Positions 24,783 to 34,108 of a DNA stretch of 64,000 nt are shown here, in pieces. Both the position numbers and the translations under genes were made by a program. Below the pieces are notes generated by a model. The model was not told where the DNA came from and searched no databases. It worked only from the letters and a program-made list of their open reading frames with translations. The stretch covers positions 1 through 64,000 of the forward strand of contig CAKQQT010000012.1 of NCBI GenBank assembly GCA_934271235.1, in the 5' to 3' direction. The stretch's first letter is position 1. Each line of letters opens with the position of its first letter. The stretch comes from an uncultured Clostridia bacterium. GTDB lineage: Bacteria > Bacillota > Clostridia > Peptostreptococcales > Anaerovoracaceae.

Positions 24783-26644
24783 GCGGACAGGAACAGAAAG
24801 AGCAGCAGGGATCGCAGGCCGACCTTTTCGGTGAGGAATACAGCGTGGAGAAAGCCAAGGATTCCAGAGGGACGGCAAGACGCCTGCTGAAAAACCTCAT
24901 GGAGCAGAAATGGAAGCTGCTGATCGTCCTGATCAGTACCGTTTCCGCATCCGCGTTCGGGCTGCTTTCACCAAAAGTCATGGGCATTGCCATCAATCAG
25001 ATCTTCGACGGGATCAAAACTGCGGTCCGCAGCGGCGGCAGCTTCCGCGTGGATCTTGAGACCATGGGCTGGATCTTATCCCTCTTGCTGGGGCTTTATC
25101 TTTTGCAGGCACTGTTCATTTTCGTGCAGCAAAAGACCATGGCAAGCGTTTCGCAGACTTTGAGCCTGCACCTGCGCAAACAGGTCAGCGCCAAGCTCAA
25201 CCGTCTGCCGCTGCGTTATTTTGACGGCCATAAAAAGGGTGACATCCTGAGCCGCGTTACCAGCGACCTCGAAAAAGTAGCCGATACGATGCAGGACAGC
25301 CTGACGCAGCTGTTTTCTTCGGTGATCGGGATCGTGGGCGCGTTCGGCATGATGCTGCTGATCAGCCCGCTGCTGACGCTGATCGCCGTGGGGACCATTA
25401 CGCTCAGCATGGTCGTCGCGTTGCTCGTAGCCAAAAGGACGGAGCGGAACTTCGCCGCCAATCAGGAAGCACTGGGCAAGCTGAACGCCAGCATCGAGGA
25501 AGCTTTTACCGGCAACACGGTCATCAAAGCCTTCAATCTGGAGCAGCAGGCCATCGAGGATGTCGATGCGCTCAGTCAGCAGCTTTACGAGGTGGGCTCG
25601 AAAGCGATGTTTTCCAACTATGTCATCAGTCCGGTGATCCGGCTGGTCAACCAGTTCGGCTACGTTGCCATCGCGGTGCGCGGCGCGATCTCAGTGTTGA
25701 ACGGCAAGATCTCCATCGGCGACATCCAGGCGTTCATTCAGTATGTCAATCAGGTATCCGAGCCGATCACGGAGGTCTCCTATACCCTTAATACGCTGCA
25801 GGGTGCGGTGGCCGCGGCGGAGCGCGTGTTTGAACTGCTGGACGAGGAGGAAGAGAGCGCCGAGCAGCCGGAAGCGCCGGTTCTGGAACATCCGCGAGGC
25901 AACGTACGCTTCGAGCACGTTCGGTTCGGTTACAGCGATGATGCGATCCTGATGCAAGACATTTCGATCGATGTCCAAGCCGGCAGCAAGATCGCCATTG
26001 TCGGGCCGACTGGTGCCGGCAAGACCACGCTGGTCAATCTCCTGATGCGCTTTTACGAACTGCAGGACGGCCGGATCACCATTGACGGCGTCAATATCGC
26101 GGACATGAACCGCAGCGATCTGCGCGCGCTCATGGGAATGGTGCTGCAGGACAGCTGGCTGTTCGGCGGTACGATCCGAGAAAACATTGCTTACAGCCGT
26201 GAACACGCGACGGACGAAGAGATCCGCATCGCCGCGAAGGCCGCTCGCGCGGACCATTTCATCCGCACCATGCCGCAAGGCTACGATACGGTGCTCAGCG
26301 ATGAGATCGCCAGCCTTTCGCAGGGACAGCGGCAGCTTTTGACGATCGCCAGAGCAATCCTGGCCGACCCGACGATCCTGATCTTGGACGAGGCGACCTC
26401 CAGCGTGGATACCCGGACGGAACTTGAGATCCAGCAGGCGATGGACAGACTGATGAAAGGGCGCACCAGCTTTGTGATCGCGCATCGCTTGTCGACCATT
26501 CGGGACGCGGACTGCATCCTGATGATGGATCACGGCACGATCATCGAGCAGGGCAGCCACGAGAAACTGCTCAAACAGAACGGCTTCTACGCCGACCTTT
26601 ACAACAGCCAGTTCGCGGTCAAAGCCGATGCGGAAATCGTATAG
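24779..26644 (+). CDS. Heterodimeric ABC multidrug exporter, catalytic half
   Basis: 621 residues: a short charged N-terminus, six membrane helices, then an ATPase with Walker A GPTGAGKTT, Walker B ILILDEATSSVD (catalytic Glu present) and H-loop IAHRLST. The signature is LSQGQ instead of LSGGQ, as usual in the partner whose signature faces the degenerate site. It is coupled to the preceding half-transporter. A promoter and yjdF leader begin just after the stop. Confidence 0.92.
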   Translation: MSGQEQKEQQGSQADLFGEEYSVEKAKDSRGTARRLLKNLMEQKWKLLIVLISTVSASAFGLLSPKVMGIAINQIFDGIKTAVRSGGSFRVDLETMGWILSLLLGLYLLQALFIFVQQKTMASVSQTLSLHLRKQVSAKLNRLPLRYFDGHKKGDILSRVTSDLEKVADTMQDSLTQLFSSVIGIVGAFGMMLLISPLLTLIAVGTITLSMVVALLVAKRTERNFAANQEALGKLNASIEEAFTGNTVIKAFNLEQQAIEDVDALSQQLYEVGSKAMFSNYVISPVIRLVNQFGYVAIAVRGAISVLNGKISIGDIQAFIQYVNQVSEPITEVSYTLNTLQGAVAAAERVFELLDEEEESAEQPEAPVLEHPRGNVRFEHVRFGYSDDAILMQDISIDVQAGSKIAIVGPTGAGKTTLVNLLMRFYELQDGRITIDGVNIADMNRSDLRALMGMVLQDSWLFGGTIRENIAYSREHATDEEIRIAAKAARADHFIRTMPQGYDTVLSDEIASLSQGQRQLLTIARAILADPTILILDEATSSVDTRTELEIQQAMDRLMKGRTSFVIAHRLSTIRDADCILMMDHGTIIEQGSHEKLLKQNGFYADLYNSQFAVKADAEIV

Positions 26645-26672
26645 AGACAGAGCTTAGAACTTATGGTATAAT
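26644..26672 (+). promoter_or_regulatory. Promoter of the yjdF riboswitch unit
   Basis: GAGACA (26644-26649), 17-bp spacer, TATAAT (26667-26672), with TGG giving an extended -10 (TGGTATAAT). Transcription should start near 26679, just upstream of the CCCC/GGGG hairpin. Confidence 0.7.
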
Positions 26673-26678
26673 CAAATT

Positions 26679-26863
26679 AACCCCGGACAGAAGTACTGGG
26701 GATCAGAAAAAGCAAAGATAAAAACGCAACGTATGTATGGAGCACCGGGCAGCGGCAAAGCCGTTAGGTTTCCAAAGGTCCTGCATACCAGAGCCGGTAG
26801 GTAGCCCGGCCGTCCTGCTTGTCAGGGTAAGTAACCTGCCCCTCCGGGTTGTCCGTTTTTTGC
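26679..26863 (+). ncRNA. yjdF riboswitch with competing terminator
   Basis: The leader of the yjdF gene is highly paired. Aptamer features: GTATG (26731-26735) with CATAC (26784-26788), CGGC-AAA-GCCG (about 26752-26763), and CCGGGC (26745-26750) with GCCCGG (26804-26809). The same GCCCGG can instead pair with CCGGGTT (about 26843-26850) to form a stem followed by TCCGTTTTTT (terminator). Ligand binding to the aptamer would therefore favour read-through. The yjdF RNA class is known to bind many azaaromatic compounds; identification here rests on position before a clear yjdF gene and on the overall fold, not on an alignment. Confidence 0.75.
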
Positions 26864-26892
26864 GCATTGCAATGAAAAAAGGAGGGATTGTC

Positions 26893-27309
26893 ATGTGCAA
26901 AGTAAACGGCAGGCTGATGGTATATTTCGAAGAACCGTTCTGGATCGGCGTATTTGAGAAGATCGACGGCGGTTGCCTTTTCGCGGCAAAAGTTACGTTC
27001 GGAACAGAACCGCGAGAACGGGAACTTTATGAATGGATCTTGAAGCACTATGAAGAGCTGCAGTTCAGTCCCGCTGTGACGGCTTCCGCAAAGAACGATG
27101 TCAAAAATCCAAAACGGAGACAGCGGGAAGCCAAAAAGCAGATGCAGGATACCGGGATCGGTACGAAAGCGCAGCAGGCTTTAAAAATGCAGCAGGAGCA
27201 GAACAAACAAGAACGCAAAGTCAAAAGCCGCCAGCAGAAACTGGAAGAAGCAAAGCGTAGGTTTGCACTGAAACAGCAAAAGAAAAAAGACCGACACCGA
27301 GGGCACTGA
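26893..27309 (+). CDS. yjdF: YjdF family protein (DUF2992)
   Basis: ATG 26893 behind AAAGGAGGG gives 138 residues. The N-terminal half, with MVYFEEPFWIGVFEKIDGG, matches the YjdF fold. The C-terminal half is a long basic coiled region with NPKRRQREAKKQ, GTKAQQALKMQQEQNK and a KKKDRHRGH end, all hallmarks of DUF2992. Biochemical function is unknown in the family. It lies behind its own riboswitch and 43 bp ahead of a nitroreductase gene, suggesting a shared response to azaaromatic toxins. Confidence 0.92.
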   Translation: MCKVNGRLMVYFEEPFWIGVFEKIDGGCLFAAKVTFGTEPRERELYEWILKHYEELQFSPAVTASAKNDVKNPKRRQREAKKQMQDTGIGTKAQQALKMQQEQNKQERKVKSRQQKLEEAKRRFALKQQKKKDRHRGH

Positions 27310-27352
27310 CCGTGTCAGGGTCCGCAGGAAAAACTGAAACGGAGGCAGTAAA

Positions 27353-27880
27353 ATGAGTGAAATGATCAGCAAAATGAAAACAAGAAGAAGCATCCGCAAG
27401 TATAAACCGGATGCAGTCCCGCAGGAATTGATCGATCAGGTCATCGAAGCCGGACTTTACGCGGCGAGCGGAAAAGGCGAGCAGGACGTAATCATTGTTC
27501 AGGTCGCGGATCGCAAGGTGCGCGATCAGCTTGCGGAGATGAACCGCAAGATCGGCGGATGGGAAGACGAAAAGTTCGATCCGTTTTACGGTGCGCCGGA
27601 GGTATTGATCGTGCTGGCACGCAAGGACTGGCCGCTGCGCGTATATGACGGCAGCCTGGTCCTCGGCAACCTCATGCTCGCGGCACATGACTTGGGACTC
27701 GGCAGCTGCTGGATCCACAGAGCAAAAGAGGAATTTGAGAGCGAATGGGGCAGAGGATTCTTAAAGTCACTGGGTATCAACGAAGAATACGAAGGGATCG
27801 GACACTGCATTCTCGGCTATGCGGACGGCGAAGCGCCAAAAGCCGCGGAACGAAAACCGAACCGTGTTTACAAGATCTGA
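27353..27880 (+). CDS. Nitroreductase-family flavoprotein
   Basis: 175 residues, ATG 27353 behind GGAGG. FMN-binding features are MKTRRSIRKYKPDAVPQEL at the start, AASGKGEQD in the usual active-site loop, and GLGSCWIHRAKEEF with the C-terminal GYADGE. Family enzymes reduce nitro groups, quinones or flavins with NAD(P)H. Position directly after yjdF and before any terminator suggests it is controlled by the same riboswitch and takes part in detoxifying aromatic N-heterocycles or nitro compounds (inference). Confidence 0.9.
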   Translation: MSEMISKMKTRRSIRKYKPDAVPQELIDQVIEAGLYAASGKGEQDVIIVQVADRKVRDQLAEMNRKIGGWEDEKFDPFYGAPEVLIVLARKDWPLRVYDGSLVLGNLMLAAHDLGLGSCWIHRAKEEFESEWGRGFLKSLGINEEYEGIGHCILGYADGEAPKAAERKPNRVYKI

Positions 27881-28003
27881 GTGACCGCGGGTCAGCAGGA
27901 TATTGGTTGACCGAATCTGAAACATTCGGTGGAAATCTCCTCGAAGCTGTGTTAGAATGGTGATTGGCTGTCGCCATACTTAGGAGAAGAGGAGATTGAA
28001 AAT

Positions 28004-29326
28004 ATGAGTGATCAACATACAGACAGAGCCAAGAATTTCGGGAGCAAATGGGGCTTCATCCTGGCATCGGTCGGGTCCGCGGTCGGAATGGCGAACGTTT
28101 GGGGCTTTCCGAACAAGTTGGGGAGCAACGGCGGAGGCGCGTTCCTGCTGGTATATTTATTTTTTGTCGTTGTATTCAGTTACGTGGGACTTCCGGCGGA
28201 GTTCGCCATCGGACGCCGCGCGGGCACAGGTACGCTGGGGGCGTATCAATGCGTCTGGGCAACACGCAGTGAAAAAGCCGGAAAAGTCGGCGGCGTTCTC
28301 GCCTGGCTGCCATTGGCGGGGTCTTTGTGCATCGCGATCGGCTATGCCATCATTATCGCCTATATTCTGAAAGCGTTTGCGGATTCGCTGTTCGGCGATC
28401 TGATGACCGTGGACACCGCAGCGTGGTTTGAAAGCTTTTCCATGACCTCATACTCGGTGATCCCGTACCATATCATCGTCGTGGTCGGCACACTGCTGAC
28501 GTTATTTTTGGGTGCGCACAGCATCGAAAAGACGAATAAGATCATGATGCCGCTGTTTTTTATCATCTTTGTGATCCTGGCGGTGCGCGTTGCGCTGATG
28601 CCGGGTGCATGGGAGGGCTACAAGTTCATCTTCACGCCGAAGTGGGAAGCGCTGATCGATCCGATGACTTGGATCTGGGCGATGGGGCAGGCTTTCTTTT
28701 CCCTTTCGGTGACCGGAAGCGGGATGATCGTCTACGGCGCATATTTGTCGAAAGAGGAAAACGTCATCGGCGTCGCACAGCATACGGCGCTCTTTGACAC
28801 CATTGCCGCGGTCGTGGCGGCGCTGGTCATCATTCCAGCATGTTTTGCTTACGGCACCGACGTCGGCGCGGGCCCGAGCCTGTTGTTCGTGACCCTGCCT
28901 GCGATCCTGCAGGATGTACCGATGGGGCAGCTGTTTGCGATCATTTTGTATGCCGCGATGATCTTCGCGGGAGTCAGTTCGCTGCAAAATATGTTCGAAG
29001 CGGTCGCGGAATCTTTGCTGCACAAGTTCCCGAAGCTGAGCCGGTGGACGGTACTCATCGTCCTCTGCGTACTGTGTCTGGGCTTCGGCATCGGCATGGA
29101 AGCGATCCCGAAGTGGGGGACCTGGATGGACTGGGTATCCATTTACATCATCCCGATCGGCGCGACGTTCGGCGCGATCTCATGGTTCTACATCATGAAA
29201 AAAGATCAGCTGATGGATGCGGTCGGCACCAAGAGCAGACTCTGGTACGCAGTCGGCAGATACCTGTATGTTCCGGCAGCGCTGATCCTTTGTCTGGTAG
29301 CGCTGTTTATGAAAGTTGCATTTTAA
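28004..29326 (+). CDS. Sodium-dependent NSS-family amino acid symporter
   Basis: 440 residues with about eleven membrane helices. The N-terminal signature is NFGSKWGFILASVGSAVGMANVWGFPN split across helix 1 (shown here as GSKWGFILASVGSAVGMANV), the unwound sodium and substrate region of the NSS fold; GSNGGGAFLLVY follows in helix 2. Prokaryotic members import tryptophan, tyrosine, leucine or methionine with sodium. It sits in the detoxification block but has its own terminator, and is best seen as another amino acid importer of this organism. Confidence 0.92.
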   Translation: MSDQHTDRAKNFGSKWGFILASVGSAVGMANVWGFPNKLGSNGGGAFLLVYLFFVVVFSYVGLPAEFAIGRRAGTGTLGAYQCVWATRSEKAGKVGGVLAWLPLAGSLCIAIGYAIIIAYILKAFADSLFGDLMTVDTAAWFESFSMTSYSVIPYHIIVVVGTLLTLFLGAHSIEKTNKIMMPLFFIIFVILAVRVALMPGAWEGYKFIFTPKWEALIDPMTWIWAMGQAFFSLSVTGSGMIVYGAYLSKEENVIGVAQHTALFDTIAAVVAALVIIPACFAYGTDVGAGPSLLFVTLPAILQDVPMGQLFAIILYAAMIFAGVSSLQNMFEAVAESLLHKFPKLSRWTVLIVLCVLCLGFGIGMEAIPKWGTWMDWVSIYIIPIGATFGAISWFYIMKKDQLMDAVGTKSRLWYAVGRYLYVPAALILCLVALFMKVAF

Positions 29327-29338
29327 TTTAAAAAAACG

Positions 29339-29385
29339 ATCTCCCTGTGTGCATCAGATCAGTACCGGCACCGGGGAGATTTTTT
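29339..29385 (+). terminator. Terminator after the NSS symporter
   Basis: ATCTCCC (29339-29345) pairs with GGGGAGAT (29373-29380), followed by TTTTT. Confidence 0.75.
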
Positions 29386-29440
29386 ATGCAAAGAAATCGT
29401 GAAATTCGGTGAAAATAAGGTGAAAGTCCTGTGCGGGCGC

Positions 29441-29500
29441 TTGACATTAGGGAAAAGAAGTGATAATATTTGACGGTGATAAAACGTAACAATGTTAAAT
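29441..29500 (+). promoter_or_regulatory. Promoter and possible operator of the second MarR-ABC operon
   Basis: Perfect TTGACA (29441-29446), 17-bp spacer, TAATAT (29464-29469). Just downstream the imperfect palindrome GTAAC-AAT-GTTAA (about 29487) lies where a repressor would block elongation or initiation, a good candidate for the MarR encoded next. Confidence 0.65.
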
Positions 29501-29571
29501 AATAACCATGTGATATATTTGTCAAAAAACAGACAAAGCTGAGGCCACAAGGAAAGAATAAAGGAGATACT

Positions 29572-30039
29572 ATGGAAGATCTGTATATGGAACTGTTTAA
29601 GGCGATGAACCAGTTTCGTAAATTGCATATGGGCGATATGATGCCGGGCGGGCTCAGCCGGGCGGATTTTTTTACCCTGAACTGCATTATGGATGCGGAA
29701 GAAGGGAAGATCACCATTTCAAAGCTGGCATGCAAGTCCAAGGTACTGCCTTCTGCAATTTCCCGGACGCTCAGAGGGCTGGAGGAACAGCAGTATGTCG
29801 AGCGGAATGTGGACAAAGGAGATCGGCGCAATACGTATGTGACGCTGACGGACAAAGGGCGTGCGATCACGCTGCAGAGCCGGCAGATCATGTGTGATTT
29901 CGGCAAAGCGGTCACAAGCCGTCTGGATGAAAACGACGTGAAACAGCTGATCGGCTATTTAGACGAAATTTATCAAATCTCGAAGACCGAGATCGAGGCA
30001 AGAAAACAGAGTGACAGAAAGGGGATAAGGGATGAGTAA
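29572..30039 (+). CDS. MarR-family regulator of the second ABC exporter operon
   Basis: 155 residues, ATG 29572 behind AAAGGAGA. The winged helix includes ITISKLACKSKVLPSAISRT with wing VDKGDRRNTYVTLTDKG. It overlaps the next ABC gene by 8 bp. It is related in layout but not closely in sequence to the MarR at 22570-23049, so the two operons probably answer different ligands. Confidence 0.9.
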   Translation: MEDLYMELFKAMNQFRKLHMGDMMPGGLSRADFFTLNCIMDAEEGKITISKLACKSKVLPSAISRTLRGLEEQQYVERNVDKGDRRNTYVTLTDKGRAITLQSRQIMCDFGKAVTSRLDENDVKQLIGYLDEIYQISKTEIEARKQSDRKGIRDE

Positions 30040-32173
30040 AATATTTAAGAATATGGTGCCGTATTGGAAAACCGTGGTCATCATCCTGGCGCTGCTGCTC
30101 GTGCAGGCGATGTGTGATCTGGCGCTGCCATCCTATACGTCGGACATTATCGACGTGGGGATCCAAAAAAGCGGTGTGGAACATGTGGTGCCGGAAGCTG
30201 TGACGGCGGAGGAGTTTGAGACGGTGCAGCAGATGATGACGGAGGATGAGGCGAACCTGTGGCAGAGTCTTTATGCGCAGGATGGGGAGATTTACCGTTT
30301 GACGGAGACTTCCCAAAAAAAGCTGGACGAAATTGATGATGACCTGGTGCTGCCGCTGATCCTGCGGTACCAGATGCAAAACACAGGGACGGGGGAATCC
30401 ATAGATCCGCAGGTTGTCGCTGCGATGCGCGAAAATATGCAGAAGACGATCGACACGATGGGAAACTCCATGGTCAAGTCGATGGGGGTCGCTTATGCGG
30501 TTGCCTGTGACAAGGCGGCCGGACTGGATGTGGATGCGATCCAGACTTCGTATCTATGGTCGGCAGGTCTGAAGATGGTCGGCATGGCGCTGATCATGGG
30601 TCTGGCAACGATACTGGTCAGCTTCTTTGCTTCCCGTGTCGGTGCGGGCATCGGCAGAGACCTGCGAGACGGCGTTTTCAAGAGGGTTGTTGGATTTTCC
30701 AACGCAGAAATGGATCAATTCTCGACGGCTTCTCTGATCACCAGAAGTACCAACGATATCCAGCAGATCCAGATGGTATCGGCCATGCTGCTGAGGATGG
30801 TGGCTTATGCGCCGATCATGGGGATCGGCGGTGTGATCAAGGCGATGCAGACAGGCGCCGGCATGGGCTGGATCATCGCGCTGGCGCTGCTGGTCATCTT
30901 AGGCTATGTGATGCTGCTGATGTCAGCTTCCATGCCGAAGTTCAAGCTGATGCAGAAGTTAGTCGACCGGCTGAACTTGGTTTCCCGGGAAATCCTGACC
31001 GGCCTTTCGGTCATCCGTGCATTTAAGCGGGAGGATAAGGAAGAAGAACGGTTCGATGACGCCAACCGTGCGCTGACCAAGACCATGCTCTTTACCAACC
31101 GTGTGATGACATTCATGATGCCGGGCATGATGATGATCATGAACGTGCTGACAGTTGCGATCGTATGGTTCGGCGCTCATCAGATCGATGCGGGGACCAT
31201 GCAGGTTGGTGCGATGACTGCCTTCATTACCTATGCGATGATGATCGTCATGTCATTCCTGATGCTGACCATGATGTCCATCATGCTTCCAAGAGCAGCG
31301 GTTGCAGCAGAGCGTATCGACGAAGTGATTCAGACGGAATCATCCATTCAGGACCCGGAGCAGCCGGAAAAGCTGGATGCACATCAGGGTGTGGTTCGTT
31401 TCCATCATGTGGATTTCCAATATCCGGGTGCAGAAGAAGATGTGCTGCATGATATTGATTTTGAAGCACTGCCCGGTACAACTACAGCGATCATCGGCAG
31501 TACCGGCTGCGGCAAATCCACGCTGGTCAATCTGATCCCGCGTCTGTATGACGTGACGGGCGGCAGTATTGAGATCGATGGTAAGGATATCCGCAAGATC
31601 TCGATGGAAGAGCTGCGCAGTGAGATCGGTTTCGTGCCGCAAAAGGGCGTACTGTTCTCCGGCACCATTGCGTCGAATCTGCGTTTCGGCAAGGATGATG
31701 CAAGCGAGGAACAGATCCGGCGTGCGGCGAAGATCGCACAGGCGGAAGATTTTATTGAGGAAAAAGAAGAAAAATATGACAGCCCGATCGCACAGGGCGG
31801 CAGCAACGTTTCCGGCGGACAGAAACAGCGTCTGGCGATTGCCAGAGCCATTGCCAAAGATCCGAAGATCTTTATCTTTGACGACAGCTTCTCGGCGCTG
31901 GATATGAAGACGGATGCTGCGCTCCGTAAGGCACTGGGCGAGAATGTCAAGGACAGCACGGTGATCATCGTGGCACAGCGGATCAGCACGATCCTGCATG
32001 CAGAGCAGATCCTGGTGCTGGATGATGGACGGATCGTTGGCAGAGGTACCCATGAAGAACTGCTGGCAGGCTGCGAAGTTTATCAGCAAATTGCAAAATC
32101 ACAGCTTTCTGCGAAGGAGCTGGGGCTGGAAGATACTGCGAAAGAAAGTGAGGTGAGCGGAAATGAACAATAA
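30032..32173 (+). CDS. Second heterodimeric ABC exporter, degenerate half with large outer loop
   Basis: 713 residues. Between membrane helices 1 and 2 lies an extra segment of roughly 130 residues (about 35-165), predicted outside the cell, that the first exporter pair lacks. Then come five more helices and the ATPase: Walker A GSTGCGKST, signature SGGQKQRLA, Walker B FDDSFSALD and H-loop VAQRIST, so the ATP site is degenerate as in the 23034 gene. It overlaps the next gene by 11 bp. The outer loop may select substrate or contact the wall (inference). Confidence 0.92.
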   Translation: MSKIFKNMVPYWKTVVIILALLLVQAMCDLALPSYTSDIIDVGIQKSGVEHVVPEAVTAEEFETVQQMMTEDEANLWQSLYAQDGEIYRLTETSQKKLDEIDDDLVLPLILRYQMQNTGTGESIDPQVVAAMRENMQKTIDTMGNSMVKSMGVAYAVACDKAAGLDVDAIQTSYLWSAGLKMVGMALIMGLATILVSFFASRVGAGIGRDLRDGVFKRVVGFSNAEMDQFSTASLITRSTNDIQQIQMVSAMLLRMVAYAPIMGIGGVIKAMQTGAGMGWIIALALLVILGYVMLLMSASMPKFKLMQKLVDRLNLVSREILTGLSVIRAFKREDKEEERFDDANRALTKTMLFTNRVMTFMMPGMMMIMNVLTVAIVWFGAHQIDAGTMQVGAMTAFITYAMMIVMSFLMLTMMSIMLPRAAVAAERIDEVIQTESSIQDPEQPEKLDAHQGVVRFHHVDFQYPGAEEDVLHDIDFEALPGTTTAIIGSTGCGKSTLVNLIPRLYDVTGGSIEIDGKDIRKISMEELRSEIGFVPQKGVLFSGTIASNLRFGKDDASEEQIRRAAKIAQAEDFIEEKEEKYDSPIAQGGSNVSGGQKQRLAIARAIAKDPKIFIFDDSFSALDMKTDAALRKALGENVKDSTVIIVAQRISTILHAEQILVLDDGRIVGRGTHEELLAGCEVYQQIAKSQLSAKELGLEDTAKESEVSGNEQ

Positions 32174-34040
32174 CCATCAAAACCCAAATCAGGAAAGTGC
32201 ATACCGCCCGCCGAGAAGAAGAGGTCCGCGTGGGCCGATGGGCGGCCGTGGCATGGTGCCCGGCGAAAAGCCGAAGAATCTGAAAAAATCTCTGGCAGCG
32301 TTGATACGTTATATGGGAAAATATAAATTTGGTATTTTTGCCGTTATGATCTTTGCAGCATGTTCTACCGTCTTCAGTGTAGTCGGGCCGAAGATCCTCG
32401 GAAATGCCACGACAGAACTGTACAACGGGCTGATCGCGAAGATCCAGGGCATCGGGGCGATCGACTTCGGAAAGATCGGTCAGATCCTGCTGTTTGTCCT
32501 GGGGCTGTATCTGTGCAGCGCACTGCTCAGCTTTCTGCAGGGCTGGATCATGACCGGTATTACCCAAAAAGTATGTTATCGCCTGCGAAAAGAGATCTCC
32601 CAGAAGATCAACCGCATGCCGATGAAATATTTTGAGAGCAGAACCTATGGCGAAGTGCTTTCACGGATCACAAACGATGTGGACACGCTGGGACAGGGAC
32701 TGAACCAGAGTATTACCACGATCATCACAGCGACGGCAACGATGATCGGAGTTCTGATCATGATGCTGAGCATTTCTCCGCTGATGACGCTGATCGCGAT
32801 TATCATCCTGCCGATCTCCATGGGGCTGATCGGACTGGTGACGAAAAAGTCGCAGAAGTTTTTCCGCGCACAGCAGGAATATCTGGGGCATATCAACGGC
32901 CAGGTGGAGGAAGTTTACGGCGGCCATATGGTCATCAAGGCGTTCAACCGGGAAAAGGATACCATCGAGGAGTTTGAAAAGACGAATAACATCCTTTACG
33001 ATTCTGCGTGGAAATCGCAGTTCTTGTCCGGCATGATACATCCGATCATGATGTTTGTCGGCAACCTGGGTTATGCCTGTGTGGCGCTTTCCGGCGGCTT
33101 GCTGGCCATTCGCGGCGTGATCACGGTCGGCGATATCCAGGCGTTTATCCAGTATGTCAAGAACTTTACGCAGCCGATCCAGCAGATCGCCCAGGTGATC
33201 AATCTGGTGCAGTCTATGTCGGCGGCTTCGGAGCGGGTGTTTGAGTTCCTGGATGAAGAGGAAGAGCAGCAGCTTCTGGAACATCCGGCGGACATTACGA
33301 AGATTACCGGCGAGGTAACTTTCGCTCATGTACGTTTTGGTTATGATCCGGAGCAGGTCATCATCAAGGATTTCAGTGCACATGTGAAACCGGGACAGAA
33401 GATCGCCATTGTCGGACCGACCGGTGCGGGCAAGACGACCATGGTCAAGCTTTTGATGCGGTTTTATGACGTGAACAGCGGTCAGATCCTTCTGGATGAT
33501 ACGAATATCAAGGACTTTAACCGCCGGGATCTGCGAGATGCTTTCGGCATGGTGCTGCAGGATACCTGGTTGTTCAAGGGCAGCATTATGGAAAATATCC
33601 GTTATGGCAGACTGGATGCAACGGATGAAGAGGTCATTGCGGCAGCGAAAGCGGCAAGGGCGGATCATTTCATCAAGACGCTGCCCGGCGGCTACCGGAT
33701 GGAGCTGAATGAGGATGCCAGCAATGTATCGCAGGGGCAGAAGCAGCTTTTGACGATCGCCAGAGCGATCTTAGCGGATAACAAGATCTTGATCCTTGAT
33801 GAGGCGACATCTTCGGTCGATACCAGAACGGAAGTGGAGATCCAGAAGGCGATGGATAATCTGATGCAGGGCAGGACCAGCTTTATCATTGCTCATCGGC
33901 TTTCGACGATCCGGAATGCGGACTTGATCCTGGTCATGAAAGACGGCGACATCATCGAGCAAGGAAACCACGAACAGCTCCTTGCAGCGGGCGGTTTCTA
34001 CGCGAATCTGTATAATTCTCAGTTTGAAGAGATCGAGTAA
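32163..34040 (+). CDS. Second heterodimeric ABC exporter, catalytic half
   Basis: 625 residues. A disordered N-terminal stretch rich in Pro, Arg and Gly (RPPRRRGPRGPMGGRGM region) precedes six membrane helices; the ATPase has GPTGAGKTT, VSQGQKQLL in place of the classical signature, ILILDEATSSVD with catalytic Glu, and IAHRLST. It is paralogous to 24779-26644. The operon ends at the terminator that is duplicated around the following ATPase gene. Confidence 0.92.
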   Translation: MNNNHQNPNQESAYRPPRRRGPRGPMGGRGMVPGEKPKNLKKSLAALIRYMGKYKFGIFAVMIFAACSTVFSVVGPKILGNATTELYNGLIAKIQGIGAIDFGKIGQILLFVLGLYLCSALLSFLQGWIMTGITQKVCYRLRKEISQKINRMPMKYFESRTYGEVLSRITNDVDTLGQGLNQSITTIITATATMIGVLIMMLSISPLMTLIAIIILPISMGLIGLVTKKSQKFFRAQQEYLGHINGQVEEVYGGHMVIKAFNREKDTIEEFEKTNNILYDSAWKSQFLSGMIHPIMMFVGNLGYACVALSGGLLAIRGVITVGDIQAFIQYVKNFTQPIQQIAQVINLVQSMSAASERVFEFLDEEEEQQLLEHPADITKITGEVTFAHVRFGYDPEQVIIKDFSAHVKPGQKIAIVGPTGAGKTTMVKLLMRFYDVNSGQILLDDTNIKDFNRRDLRDAFGMVLQDTWLFKGSIMENIRYGRLDATDEEVIAAAKAARADHFIKTLPGGYRMELNEDASNVSQGQKQLLTIARAILADNKILILDEATSSVDTRTEVEIQKAMDNLMQGRTSFIIAHRLSTIRNADLILVMKDGDIIEQGNHEQLLAAGGFYANLYNSQFEEIE

Positions 34041-34091
34041 AAAAGACCTCGCAGCAGGCACCGGCAAAGTGCTTCGGCTGCGAGGTTTTTT
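34039..34091 (+). terminator. Terminator of the ABC operon, first copy of a 53-bp direct repeat
   Basis: AAAAAAGACCTCGCAGC... forms a stem ACCTCGCAGC / GCTGCGAGGT with loop AGGCACCGGCAAAGTGCTTCG, then TTTTTT. It is identical over 53 bp to 35572-35624. Confidence 0.9.
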
Positions 34092-34108
34092 GCTGGTACA
34101 AATTTTCC

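Noticed and set aside
26737..26892. Longer start for YjdF at 26737
   Set aside because: The extension is the translation of the riboswitch; AAAGGAGGG and ATG 26893 give the normal family length.
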